Below, piece after piece: positions 48,801 to 61,033 of a stretch of 64,000 nt of DNA. The number at the start of each line of letters is the position of its first letter. The stretch's first letter is position 1. The DNA is from Spisula solida. Taxonomy: Eukaryota; Mollusca; Bivalvia; Venerida; Mactridae. The notes beneath the pieces are model-generated. The model did no database searches and was not told the origin of the DNA. It saw nothing but the letters and a program-made list of their open reading frames with translations. A program made the position numbers and the translations under genes. The stretch lies in NCBI GenBank assembly GCA_947247005.1, contig OX365949.1:816001-880000 (forward strand), in the 5' to 3' direction.

Positions 48801-49606
48801 ATTTTTATCCATTACAGTCACAAGTTTGTGAATTTGTCGATATTAGGCTTAAAATGAAATAGTCAACGCCTTTATTGTTGATTGTATATACTAATTAAGT
48901 TAAAGTCGTTTGTGAAAATGTTCTACAAATTATATTAATCACTCTTGACTGGTAGTTTATTCATCCGCCGCGTGATTTGAGAGAAATCCGGCCAGTTTTT
49001 TTCAGTTAAGCAAATATCTACTGAATACTGGCACCGTTTTTTACAAGCAGTAATATTTTGTTTATCCTAACAGCAGAACATTTTGTAAATTCTTCTATCC
49101 AGCATATGTGTGACGTATATCAGGGACAAACTTTACAAACACTAACGTGTATAGGCTACTGTTCACATTTTAATCACTTGTTTATGACAGACAGTCTTGA
49201 AACTTGTATAATAAGTATTTTTTTGAATATTGTTTACAGTATCATATTCGTTTTAGCATATGAGATTGTATCTTTTGCATACATTTCATCTGATAAATAT
49301 GCTGTATGTCTGGGTGGTACTGAACAATGCCATCAACAAATAATACACGATATAATGTTATACAAAAGTAAAGTCTAAATCTACAAAATGCTTGCAGGAT
49401 AGAGCGCTGTGTGAGAGTCTCGCGTGTGCGTCATCTAACATTACAAATCGTGTCATATTTAGGATGATGGCAATCGGCGACGACTTCGGTTAATAAATCA
49501 ATTAAGAACTTTATGTTTGCGAGCGACGTCGCTTTAGTGTATGTTAGTTTTAATTTGAAATTGTGTTATTGAAACCATAATACACGTAATGTGTTTCTAC
49601 TTTCAG
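45871..49606 (+). other. Possible long 5' UTR intron of paralogue D; no coding gene seen
   Basis: AT-rich throughout. An isolated GC-richer patch at 47858-48100 contains an 80-codon minus-strand frame with no recognisable motif. ggggttcgatccttagcggc at 47416-47435 resembles a tRNA/SINE B box without an A box. The 106-codon plus-strand frame at 49058-49378 has hydrophobic stretches but no family match. None was called as a gene. Confidence 0.3.
46907..46966 (-). repeat. Interspersed repeat family copy 5 (reverse)
   Basis: On the minus strand, aaaagataacaacaaatcgg then acagggaaggcagcactcaa, very close to the copy at 22262 and 28513. Confidence 0.6.
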
Positions 49607-49620
49607 AATCCTAGACAATC

Positions 49621-49956
49621 ATGAGCTGGGGCAGTTCTTGGGGAAATAGTGGTTGGTCGAGCAACAGTTCTGGTGGAGGAGGGGGTTCCGGCAGCAGTTG
49701 GGGATCCAGTACATGGGGCAACAACGGAAACAACAAGGACCCAAATGGCACACACAACCCATCATGTATTGCCGGAAGTGGTGGATGGGGTAGTGGAGGA
49801 CTGATGAAAGGTTACTATGACGAGAGTTGTTCAGGATGTAGACACGACAGGTCGCACACAGCCTGGGGTACCACTCCATCTGGAGGGAATCCAGTAGCGA
49901 AAGTGACCGCTTTGTTTGGTATTGGTTATTTAGCCAAGAAAAGTTTATGGGACTGA
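49621..49956 (+). CDS. WG-rich HCCC mini-protein, paralogue D (single coding exon)
   Basis: A 111-residue frame starting 14 bases after an acceptor (ctactttcag). It has the longest N-terminal region of the family: about 35 residues of Ser/Gly with WG or GW at 3-4, 7-8, 11-12, 27-28 and 32-33. The core is H45-x3-C49-x20-C70-SG-C73, with GWG between the ligands and RHDRSH after it, nearly identical to paralogue A. A further WG at 82-83, then AKVTALF and a C-terminal AKKSLWD, where Asp replaces the usual Gly. No signal peptide. Unlike A and B there is no intron between the WG region and the core. Function unknown; zinc binding is inferred from the Cys/His spacing. Confidence 0.85.
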   Translation: MSWGSSWGNSGWSSNSSGGGGGSGSSWGSSTWGNNGNNKDPNGTHNPSCIAGSGGWGSGGLMKGYYDESCSGCRHDRSHTAWGTTPSGGNPVAKVTALFGIGYLAKKSLWD

Positions 49957-49970
49957 CACGAGACATTAAA

Positions 49971-50225
49971 CGTGTTGTGCCATATACTGTACATACATGT
50001 TGTTCGCCACGTACTTTTCAAGAAGCGTCGCTAACGTGTTGTACCATATAGCGTACATTGTTTGCCCTTAAAGTGTTGTTACTGACGTCCGATTTTACAA
50101 TACTCATGGCTAACGTGTTGTACCATATAATGTACATAGTTTGCCACTGGAATGCAGTTACTGACCTTGTCTGTGACAAAACATGTGGGTAACGTATTGT
50201 GCAATATAACGCTAATAGTTCGCCA
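49971..50225 (+). repeat. Diverged ~60-80 bp repeats after paralogue D
   Basis: The phrase aacgtgttgt(g/a)ccatata, then (c/g/a)tgtaca or gcgtaca, then tt(c/t)gcc occurs at about 49970, 50033, 50112 and, weaker, 50191. In each case an ...ttactgac or similar phrase precedes the next copy. It may lie in the 3' UTR of paralogue D. Confidence 0.65.
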
Positions 50226-50627
50226 GTCTACCACGGTTAACTATTGTGCTGTCGAATCGAGTTTGGTTCTCCGTTGGATACCGTGCCCTTGTATATGGTC
50301 ACGTCTTCCGTGCGTACCAATTTGCGGTACTTGATATAAATAAGTCGCACATTAGACCAGCCTGGACTAAATAAGTCACATACACTGAATGAGTCGGTCG
50401 TTTGTTAGTTTTGTGAACTTGTTTCTGTCATGTATTATAATTGAGTATGTATCCGCTTTTCTAGACTAAGCCAACTGCATTGTATAGCAGTTAGACTTTA
50501 ATAGATATAGTAAATGTGCTATATGTTTATTTATACATTTTATATAGTTCTATATAGAAATACACGATGTGTTTACATGTTTACATGTATAATAATCACT
50601 TGCCACTAAAATACTGTGATTTGATTA

Positions 50628-50633
50628 AATAAA
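50628..50633 (+). terminator. Candidate polyadenylation signal, paralogue D
   Basis: AATAAA about 670 bases downstream of the stop codon, just before the 42-bp array. It is weakly supported because of the distance. Confidence 0.25.
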
Positions 50634-50690
50634 AAATGATTAATTGCAATTATAGTTTTGTATGTTATTATTGAAACATTTAACTGCATT

Positions 50691-53600
50691 GAGCAACATA
50701 AAGAGGTCTAAGGTTATACCTCGACTGATCACGTACAACATATAGAGGTCTAAGGTTATACTTCGACTGATCACATACAACATATAGAGGTCTAAGGTTA
50801 TACCTCGACTGATCACGTACAACATATAGAGGTGTAAGGTTATACTTCGACTGATCACATACAACATATAGAGGTCTAAGGTTATACTTCGACTGATCAC
50901 ATACAACATATAGAGGTCTAAGGTTATACCTCGACTGATCACGTACAACATATAGAGGTCTAAGGTTATACCTCGACTGATCACATACAACATATAGAGG
51001 TGTATGGTTATACCTCGACTGATCACGTACAACATATAGAGATGTAAGGTTGTACCTCGACTGATCACATACAACATATAGAGATGTAAGGTTGTACCTC
51101 GACTGATCACATACAACATATAGAGATGTAAGGTTATACCTCGACTGATCACGTACAACATATAGAGGTGTAAGGTTATACCTCGACTGATCACGTACAA
51201 CATATAGAGATGTAAGGTTATACCTCGACTGATCACGTACAACATATAGAGATGTAAGGTTATACCTCCGCTGATCACGTACAACATATAGAGATGTAAG
51301 GTTGTACCTCGACTGATCACGTACAACATATAGAGATGTAAGGTTATACCTCCGCTGATCATGTACAACATATAGAGATGTAAGGTTGTACCTCGACTGA
51401 TCACGTACAACATATAGAGATGTAAGGTTATACCTCGACTGATCACGTACAACATATAGAGGTGTAAGGTTATACCTCGACTGATCACATACAACATATA
51501 GAGGTGTAAGGTTATATCTCGACTGATCACGTACAACATATAGAGGTGTAATGTTATACCTCGGCAGATCACGTACAACATATAGAGGTCTAAGGTTATA
51601 CTTCGACTGATCACATACAACATATAGAGGTGTAAGGTTATACCTCGACTGATCACGTACAACATATAGAGATGTAAGGTTATACCTCCGCTGATCATGT
51701 ACAACATATAGAGATGTAAGGTTGTACCTCGACTGATCACGTACAACATATAGAGGTGTAAGGTTGTACCTCGGCTGATCACGTACAACATATCGAGGTG
51801 TAATGTTGTACCTCGACTGATCACATACAACATATAGAGGTGTAAAGTTGTACCTCGACTGATCACATACAACATATAGAGGTGTAAGGTTGTACCTCGA
51901 CTGATCACATACAACATATACAGGTGTAAGGTTGTACCTCGACTGATCACGTACAACATATAGAGGTGTAAGGTTATACCTCGACTGATCACATACAATA
52001 TATCGAGATGTAAGGTTATACCTCGACTGATCACGTACAACATATAGAGATGTAAGGTTGTACCTCGACTGATCACGTACAACATATAGAGATGTAAGGT
52101 TGTACCTCCACTGATCACGTACAACATATAGAGGTGTAAGGTTGTACCTCGACTGATCACGTACAACATATAGAGGTGTAAGGTTGTACCTCGACTGATC
52201 ACATACAACATATAGAGGTGTAAGGTTGTACCTCGACTGATCACGTACAACATATAGAGATGTAAGGTTCACGTACAACATATAGAGATGTAAGGTTCAC
52301 GTACAACATATAGAGGTGTAAGGTTATACCTCGGCTGATCACATACAACATATAGAGATGTAAGGTTATACCTCGGCTGATCACATACAACATATAGAGA
52401 TGTAAGGTTATACCTCGGCTGATCACATACAACATATAGAGATGTAAGGTTATACCTCGGCTGATCACATACAACATATAGAGGTGTAAGGTTATACCTC
52501 GACTGATCACGTACAACATATAGAGATGTAAGGTTATACCTCGACTGATCACATACAACATATAGAGGTGTATGGTTGTACCTCGACTGATCACATACAA
52601 CATATAGAGATGTAAGGTTGTACCTCGACTGATCACGTACAACATATAGAGGTCTAAGGTTATACCACGACTGATCACGTACAACATATAGAGATGTAAA
52701 GTTATACCTCGGCTGATCACATACAACATATAGAGATGTAAGGTTATACCTCGACTGATCACGTACAACATATAGAGATGTAAGGTTATACCTCGACTGA
52801 TCACGTACAACATATAGAGATGTAAGGTTATACCTCGACTGATCACGTACAACATATAGAGATGTAAGGTTATACCTCGACTGATCACGTACAACATATA
52901 GAGGTGTAAGGTTATACCTCGACTGATCACGTACAACATATAGAGGTGTAAGGTTGTACCTCGACTGATCACGTACAACATATAGAGATGTAAGGTTATA
53001 CCTCGACTGATCACATACAACATATAGAGATGTAAGGTTATACCTCGACTGATCACGTACAACATATAGAGATGTAAGGTTATACCTCGACTGATCACGT
53101 ACAACATATAGAGATGTAAGGTTATACCTCGACTGATCACGTACAACATATAGAGGTGTAAGGTTGTACCTCGGCTGATCACATACAACATATAGAGGTG
53201 TAAAGTTGTACCTCGACTGATCACGTACAACATATAGAGGTGTAAGGTTGTACCTCGGCTGATCACATACAACATATAGAGATGTAAGGTTATACCTCGG
53301 CTGATCACGTACAACATATAGAGATGTAAGGTTATACCTCGGCTGATCACATACAACATATAGAGGTGTAAGGTTATACCTCGACTGATCACGTACAACA
53401 TATAGAGGTGTAAGGTTGTACCTCGACTGATCACATACAACATATAGAGGTCTAAGGTTGTACCTCGGCTGATCACGTACAACATATAGAGGTCTAAGGT
53501 TGTACCTCGACTGATCACATACAACATATAGAGGTGTAAGGTTGTACCTCGACTGATCACATACAACATATAGAGGTCTAAGGTTGTACCTCGGCTGATC

Positions 53601-53805
53601 ACGTACAACATATAGAGGTCTAAGGTTGTACCTCGACTGATCACGTACAACATATAGAGGTCTAAGGTTGTACCTCGGCTGATCACGTACAACATATAGA
53701 GGTCTAAGGTTGTACCTCGGCTGATCACGTACAACATATAGAGATGTAAGGTTATACCTCGACTGATCACGTACAACATATAGAGGTGTAAGGTTGTATC
53801 TCGCT
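50691..53805. repeat. 42-bp minisatellite, about 74 copies
   Basis: The unit is gaggtgtaaggttatacctc then gactgatcacgtacaacatata. Main variants are GAGGTG/GAGGTC/GAGATG, TTATACC/TTGTACC, CTCGAC/CTCGGC and CACGTAC/CACATAC. Two adjacent units at about 52255-52310 have a 14-base deletion, which shifts frame. Because 42 is divisible by three, long minus-strand frames of 533-558 codons result (14-residue repeats such as MLYVISRGTTLHLY). They have no non-repeat domains and are not called as genes. Confidence 0.95.
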
Positions 53806-54080
53806 TGATCCTTGAACTTCCATGAAGATCATAACACTTGTTTAAGTTCGTACAGTGTCGGCCGAAATCCTTGGGAAGTATCGGTTCACTATTGACAACA
53901 ACACTTTGTGTGTGCAATATATGCAGATTTAATCATTTGATCACATTATCATAAACTTGTAATACAATATGTTCCATTAGTTTTATAGCTTGTTTATAAC
54001 TGGTAGTGAATAGTAAATGTGAACATGATGACCTTGTAGTTTTCCTGTATTATTTGAATTTCAAATTATTTACCATTAGC
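53806..54080. other. No gene recognised
   Basis: Short unique sequence following the 42-bp array; nothing was seen. Confidence 0.4.
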
Positions 54081-54135
54081 ATAACATAACATAACATAAC
54101 ATAACATAACATAACATAACATAACATAACATAAC
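54081..54135 (+). repeat. (ATAAC)11 microsatellite
   Basis: Eleven uninterrupted ataac units, followed directly by gtttattagcatatc. Confidence 0.95.
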
Positions 54136-54660
54136 GTTTATTAGCATATCTAACTACATGTTCATAGTCAAACACAAATTATGTACATACAAATTAAACA
54201 CAACACGAGGAAAAAGTGGAATTGTTGGCGAGCATTATGTAAGCAGAGAATACGACAGTGTGTCAATTTATGCCACATCGATCAGTCAGATCAGCCTAGT
54301 GGTATACAGACTCTAACAAAAGCTTTTCAATAACTTGCTGAGACATAAAATAACATTTATGCCATCAAGTACTTTTGAAAGGCACACTTGAACTTCTCCT
54401 CATTGAAACCAAACTCGGTGTTAAAAAGTATCTATTTCTTACAATATTACTCACAAGAAGTCACCCTGACACTTTATTATGTCAAGTAAGCTCCCTCCAT
54501 AAATAAAGTCTTTATTATTATACACTTTAATGTTTGTTCTCGTCTTCTATGTTTCACTCTGTAAGGGTATTCATTACCTCTTTGGACTCTTAGTACCCGT
54601 AACAGGTTTTTTACAAATGTTACCATTTAAAAGATAACGTGACATATTAACTCTTTAGAT
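54081..54660 (-). mobile_element. Possible LINE 3' tail (minus strand) ending in (GTTAT)n
   Basis: Read on the minus strand, AT-rich non-coding sequence ends in ...aaacgttatgttatgttatg, a simple pentamer tail of the kind left by non-LTR retrotransposons. No reverse transcriptase is present within the window. The assignment is tentative. Confidence 0.3.
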
Positions 54661-55976
54661 ATTCTATAAGATAAAAATGTTAATTGATAATGTATATCTC
54701 ATACATTTAACGTAGGTCTATTAAATTTCATTTTGCATCAACATGTTTTCGCCTGTCACGTTACATGTCCAGTCATCTACCTAACCGTCAAAATGTTTCA
54801 TTAAATCATAAAATCATAAGACGTTTTTCAATTTCGAGTTAGTGTGTTATCTTTCAAACATCTTTTTCTACCAAGAATGATTTGTTGTTCAAAAAATAAG
54901 TGCAGGCGGATCATGAATAGAATCGGTAAAAAATAACAGTTTTTCTGTAGTTAACAGAAATATGAGATCTACATTTTGCAGCATTATTGGTTGTTTCAGC
55001 ATTATGTAACGTTACTGAAATAAAGGAGTTTTTATTCGCACAAATTCATTTTATTATCGTTCATATTGTAAAAAATAACTACGCGTTTTGGTCTAATAAT
55101 GGTACATGTATATACATGAGAGTAATACCCATTGTGTATATCAAAAGACCAAGGGAGACAATTTACCGAACCCTTTGAAAAAACAAAAATGCAGCTGAAA
55201 AGTCCCGGATGAAAATAAAAAAAAGATATTTTCGAGGCATGTGTTAATGACAAACAAACCAGATGTGTCTTGCTTTTAGATTATTTTGTGACAGCGTATA
55301 GCTAATAATAATAAATGGTGAATGATCGTTTCGATGAATATATACAATGAGATTAATCTAAACAAATCAACAAAGGTTTTAGAAATGGGTCCAAGGATGA
55401 GTTCCAACCTGCACGCGATCGAAAATGTCGAACCGTAAATTCGCAAATATTTAAGTTGAACGTCGCTAACTCATCCAATGAATGGCGTATTTTGAACGTC
55501 AGTTCAAATTTAAGATGATTATATTATGAAGTACTTGTTAACGTTTTATATAGATAATCATTTCTGAAAATGATTTAAATAATGTGTATTGTTGATATTA
55601 ACAGTACTAGTTCTCAAGTTACATTTCATTATTCAACATGTGATTGATTTTAATAAATAAGTAAATGAGCCCCCATCTGAGATTGAAGTACTTCATATGG
55701 ATTTACTCAATTAAATGAGAAATGACATTTTAGGCATACTTCTTTAGCCTTCTAAAAGTTCATAAATTATCGAAATAAGGAAAGTAATAAGGAATCTGTA
55801 ATAAAAAAACCTCATTATGCGATTGTTGATGCCATAAACCTGTTTTACCGGTTTTCAATAAGTTTTGAGAGAGGCTTTTTCTTCTAATGTTACTATATTC
55901 GGTATGTTAAAAGACCGAGGCGCTCCGATGTTGACATGCTAATTACTGTTATAGGAAATCAAGCTAGCAAATAAGT
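54661..55976. other. No gene recognised
   Basis: AT-rich intergenic sequence; only frames under 75 codons, without motifs. Confidence 0.5.
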
Positions 55977-56440
55977 CGCGAGATAATTCCCCCCGTGTTG
56001 TTTCCTCTCGTGAATACATAGCTTCTGTAAACTATATAGCCATACCTCACTTTAAGGCTACCTCTTATATACGACCACCTCGAAATTAAAACCACTTCGA
56101 AATTAAGACCATCACGAAATTAAGACCATCACGAAATTGAGACCACGTTAAATTTAAGACTACATTTTAAAGTCATTTTCTGGTGTTTCTCTTTGCATTT
56201 CAACTTAAGAAATATAACGACTACTGTAATTGGTAATTTTAAAGCGCGAGATAATCCCTCGTGCTGTTTTCTCTCGTGAGTACATAGACTACTAAACTTT
56301 ATACCAATACCTTATTTTAAGACTACCTCATTATACGACCACCTCGAAATTAAAACCATCTCGAAAGTAGGACCACGTTAAATTTGAGACGACATGTTCA
56401 AGTAATGTTCGGGTATATCTTTGCATTTCAACTCAATATT
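55977..56440 (+). repeat. 268-bp direct duplication with internal short repeats
   Basis: cgcgagataattccccccgt (55977) recurs as cgcgagataatccctcgtgc (56245). Both are followed by tctcgtgaatacatag or tctcgtgagtacatag and acgaccacctcgaaattaaa. The first copy holds extra ~17-base internal repeats (accatcacgaaattaag, accacttcgaaattaag), the second fewer. Confidence 0.85.
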
Positions 56441-57192
56441 AAATACAACTCAATACTACAAGCAGTTTATTGTATTTTATTGCAGTTTTCATGACTGTAT
56501 ATTTGACTGGGTCGGATATTAACTGCGTAATTGGCCTTGGAAAAGTTGGTATCATTGACAATAATATTATCTGACCTACTTGCAACAAGCACAGGCTACG
56601 ATGTTTCTGTCTTATTTTTACCCAACCAGGAACACTTTCGGTAGATAATTTTCTACGTACATAGATAGTTTCCTGTATGATTTGTTCTCATAAAAAGGTT
56701 ATATTTACAAACAACACACAGCATGCACGGCTCAATGTGACCCAGTATGAGTTGTCCGCAAAAATAGGTTATATTTACAAACATTCAACATCCTATTATT
56801 ATATCATATGACTATTGACAGTTATACGTTTAGATATCGGTTGATATTGTACGTTCTACTTAGATTGTTCTGAAATATACATATATTTTACATATGATGC
56901 ACATCATATGAGGTTTAAAATAAAGTAATTATTGCTTTCCCTCATCGTGACTCATGCTGTTTAAGGTTGGGTTAGTGGGTAGGAAAAAGATTGTTTTACA
57001 TGATTTTGTACTGAAGTAATATTTAACCTTACTTTTTATTTCTCCGTAATAGTATTCGGATACAGAACAATGTTTGCGGGCAGATAGAGAGGGGAAACCA
57101 TGTTTTTAATTCAAGCCTAGTTTCAATAATAGATTACAGCTGTGACATTTGTTATTGTTCCATCTTATTTAAATTTGGGATGATTTAACCTT
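56441..57192. other. No gene recognised
   Basis: Contains a weak direct repeat (aaggttatatttacaaaca at about 56696 and aggttatatttacaaaca at about 56765). Otherwise nothing was seen. Confidence 0.45.
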
Positions 57193-57346
57193 ATATTGAA
57201 TATCAACAAAGACACCGAAGTGTACAAATGTAGCTATCATAATTTTATAAGTGACCGACGTTTCATAATAAAATTATGATAACCTTGATCGTGTAGCTAC
57301 ATTTTGTACATTTATACGTCGGTGTCCTTGTTGATGTTTATATTGA
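57193..57346. mobile_element. Near-palindromic fold-back element
   Basis: The left arm atatcaacaaagacaccgaa then ...tgtacaaatgtagctatcat pairs with a right arm ...atgataacc...gtagctacattttgtaca then ...cggtgtccttgttgatgtt. Inner ataattttat / ataaaattat continue it. A small non-coding inverted repeat transposon is likely. Confidence 0.7.
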
Positions 57347-58178
57347 TAAGATTAGTTCCAGGTATAAAAAACAAACTTCAACGCGATAAATTGCAATACA
57401 AAAACAAACACAAAATCCGCTATATTTATCGTTTCTAAATATTTAGGAGCACGCAAACTTTATAATTATGTTGTGCCAAATGTTCGAATGCTTTCATAGG
57501 CAAATGTTACGGTCCTTGATTTTAATCCATAACAAAAATATAGGCAATTTTGTGTTTGTTTTTGTACAGCAATTTATAAAAAAAAAATTATCACCGTATC
57601 AGTATCAAGTTCGAAGCGTCCTAAATTACGATGACATCTCATATATAAAATATAATCAGATTGTAGAAAACCGGATTATCAACTTTTTGGAACTATTTTT
57701 ATAAATGATGATGATCTGATTTTTTATGAGTTGGCTTTATTTGGCAATAACTTAAAAATATGAAGGTGAGGTCATGTTAAACTCGGATATACCAGTGTCT
57801 ATAGATGAACATGTTATCTATATCTCTGAATAATCTATGTTCTGCCCATATACATTTAGGTCTTTAGTTCTGCCAAAGTATACTCGTTGTATGCTCTCTT
57901 GGTTCTGCGTAGTTAAAGGTTTCAGAGGCTTATTTTTATTATTTTTTAAGTACTCTTTTTATTACGTTTTATACTGAAATAATAATTTAACATATTTTTA
58001 ATCTAGTTTGCCTGCTTTTGCTGCTGTCAATGGAATATGATTAACACTTTAGGGGTCAACATGGATCATTTGCGCGCTACACATGACTCAGCAATATGAC
58101 ACCGCACATAAAAGAAAGCAATTAATTGTGAACGGTAGTTTTACTTGACTACAAACTTGTGTTTTATAAGTACATTAT
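57347..58178. other. No gene recognised
   Basis: AT-rich intergenic DNA; nothing was seen. Confidence 0.45.
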
Positions 58179-58330
58179 AACCTCTGTAGAGCAACAACCT
58201 TTGGGAGCAAAAAATATTGGTCATTGTTTAGAGGTTGTTGCTCAATCTACAGATGTTACATTTATAGTATAAAGTGACGAAGGAAATTTTGATGGTGTTG
58301 TTACACAGAGGTTGTTGCTCTACATATGGC
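58179..58330. mobile_element. Inverted repeat with a third partial arm
   Basis: aacctctgtagagcaacaac (58179) pairs with gttgttgctcaatctacaga (58236-58255). A third related arm, cagaggttgttgctctaca, lies at about 58305. These look like termini of a small DNA transposon family nested or duplicated here. Confidence 0.55.
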
Positions 58331-58604
58331 CGCTCTGAAGAGGTTGTACTGTACATGAAGATCTATACAATGATGTATTTCAAATATTCTGTAAGTGTAC
58401 ACAGACACAGATGGCTACGAAATATGAACAACAGTACTGCTTTCACAATAACCTTCACTTTTATTTATTGTAAAAAGGGAAACTACTCGTGAGAACTCAA
58501 CTTGAAAATAGTATGGATACCTTCCCCTATACTCTTCGTGATGCGATTATTTTAACCAAGCTGGTAGTACCGCAGGAGTTGGAAATTCTATCCGCAAGTT
58601 AACA

Positions 58605-58740
58605 AGAGGGCCAGTATGGCAGTGTATGGCTCACCTGGGCACATTGATCTAGTGGAACAATATTTAAACTGGACCTTGATTCCGATTGCCATGGTAACCA
58701 GAGTTCTGCATAGATTTCAATTATTTAGTTATTAATAGAA
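58605..58740 (+). repeat. Interspersed repeat fragment (AACAAGAGGGCCAGTATGGC)
   Basis: aacaagagggccagtatggc then agtgtatggctcacctgg. Phrases of this type are, to my recollection, common interspersed repeats in bivalve genomes; this was not checked. It is used here only as weak support for the organism call. Confidence 0.35.
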
Positions 58741-59000
58741 TGTACCATTCAGGACTTGTAATAAATTTCAGCCTGTACTTTCTGATAAAAAGGTTTCATT
58801 ATACATTTGTGCCTAACTCTCTGCTAGTTGGATTTTGTCGTGCAGTTGGAAATTGAATTTCGAACTACGATCTTCTAATTTTTGATCACTTCTCGGATCT
58901 TATTTTTCAATTGAACACATGCATATACATGTAATCATTATTTCTGAATTAAACTTGAAAGGCGAAGAGGATATGAACTGGTTTAAAGAAAAAGAAAAAC

Positions 59001-59282
59001 AGTCAATGCCTTTTCGGATACATCGCTGGCTTAGAATGAGAAGGTCGTAAGTATAAAATCTATATTTTGAGAAAACAGGAAAAAAACTGTCTGAAAACTA
59101 CTCTTTACGTATGGAAAAACAAAATTTTAAAATATCAGTTTGGTCAGCATGACCAGTTCCGATTTTCATGAGAATAGGTTCATAAGAAGCGCCTTGAGAT
59201 GCAGATTTCAAATATATATGTTCTTATAAGTAGCACTTACGACCATTCTAAACCAACGATGTATCCGAAAAAGCACCGACCC
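59001..59282. mobile_element. Fold-back element with 280-bp span
   Basis: The left arm cttttcggatacatcgctgg then cttagaatg..aaggtcgtaagt (59010-59053) pairs with the right arm acttacgaccattctaaacc then aacgatgtatccgaaaaagc (59236-59275). The spacer is about 180 bases of AT-rich non-coding sequence. Confidence 0.65.
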
Positions 59283-61033
59283 TTGTATACACAGAACGTC
59301 GCAGCTATTATCGGCTCACTTGTGATTCATGTTGTCGCAACGCCGTGTGAATACTGTGTCTAGGATCAACTGAGCCGAATGGTCACATGATCCACAACAT
59401 TCGATTTAGAATAGAGCGCGAGGCATGCTCTCATCCAATCAAATTTACTCATGAGTTATATAATTAATTCAAAATATATAATGAATTAAAAATATTTAGA
59501 TTGTTACCCCCATTAACAAAGAAATAACTACATAACGACCTCTGACGTATGCAATCATTCCGCCCTCATGTGTGCCAGTTAAAAAACCAGTGCAGATTAA
59601 TGAAATCAAAAGATCACGTTGCTTTGTTCGCATTTTTCATATTTGGGATTATCAGATTAAAACATACAATTATTTGTTTTCCTCGAAGGAATACTTCTTT
59701 ATCCGCATACCCCTTTAAGCTGATTATCACCACATAGCTTGACATGTCCATTTTAAGATAGGCTGGCCTTGGCAAATTTTATTTGCACTGATGAAACACC
59801 GTAATGCACCTGAGAAAAATAACTCTCATATACACTATCATCGTTACACCACCCCAGTTATTTTATGCTGGTAGTACACTAATGCCAATATACCAAGGAC
59901 ATTGGACTTAACTTGGCTGAACTACTGCGCAATCCTTTTGTTATTGTGCATATAGGCTAATCGCCAGCATTGTGGCTTATAAGCAGAAATAATATAATAT
60001 TAAAGAATATAATATAATATTGCTACTGCTGAATTCGATCATTTGTGGTGCACATAGCCGGTAATAGTAGCATCATTGTTCACGACTCTAATTTGTCGCG
60101 AACAGCGATGTATCGAAAAAAAAGTTCTCATGTTCGGAGCATTAATACGCTAGACCTCTAAGGCTGGGTTAAACTAAATAAAAATAAAATGGAGTTATTG
60201 TATATTCAATGTATACATGCATTTCTTATGATGAGTTGTTCGTACGTGTTTGGAATTAAATGACTGACAACTTTCTACCAATTCCCTCGTGTATCGGTTC
60301 TATACACGGGTCACGTTAAAGATTCAAGGACTCTATTTGGAAAAAAGGTAGGGTAGAACACCCTCAAACGTTGCATCACACAAAAAACTTCCAGTGCCAT
60401 CCCACGAAGTCGGAGGTCATTGGCCAATTAGGCAGGGATAAAAACGAAATGCCACGCACGTCGACTGTCTTAATCGAACGCAAAAACACTAGTTCCTTCA
60501 GCAGCTTTAAACATATCCTTTAAAATCAGTTTACATTAACAAATCTGTAAAACAAAGGTTGTATCAGTGAAAGTAAAGAAAAAGTACATGTACCAACAAA
60601 AAAAAAGAATTAATCTCATAACATATATTATAATCATCGTTAGTTTGGCAGTTGTAATTTCTGATTGTATTTGGTGATGCATAAACCTGTTTTTTTAAGA
60701 TTTATAGTACGGATAATTTGATACGAACCTCAACCTTCTCTTAACATAACTTAAAAGCTGATATATTGTTGTTACGTAGTCCTTATGATTTGGTAAAGAC
60801 AGTAACGCTCGTGTTCGTATAGTAGCTTTTATTCATTTGTTACACAGTTCATAAACATAGTATAGTACTTCTCAGGTTCACAGCATAAGTCAACTTTTCA
60901 TACTCATAAACATCCTGTCCAGGCTTATGGCCCAAGCTACTCGCTTGTTGACGGCCCGCACCAACTGGTCTCTCTCGACTCTACTTCTCAACTCTCTAAC
61001 TTAACTCCGACTCTGACTGACTAACTCCGACTC
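59283..61033. other. No coding gene; candidate promoter of paralogue E
   Basis: At 60418-60450 an inverted CCAAT pair (cattggccaatt) lies 12 or so bases before gggataaaaacg, a TATA-like box. A CG-containing stretch (cgcacgtcgactg) follows where a start site would fall. It is on the same strand as and 3.1 kb upstream of paralogue E. The link to that gene is by position only. Confidence 0.35.

Noticed and set aside
49058..49378. 106-codon frame with hydrophobic stretches upstream of paralogue D
   Set aside because: No ATG-supported context or motif; probably intronic.
50640..53917. Minus-strand frames of 533-558 codons with 14-residue repeats
   Set aside because: All derive from the 42-bp satellite, are open in more than one frame and lack any non-repeat domain or start context.
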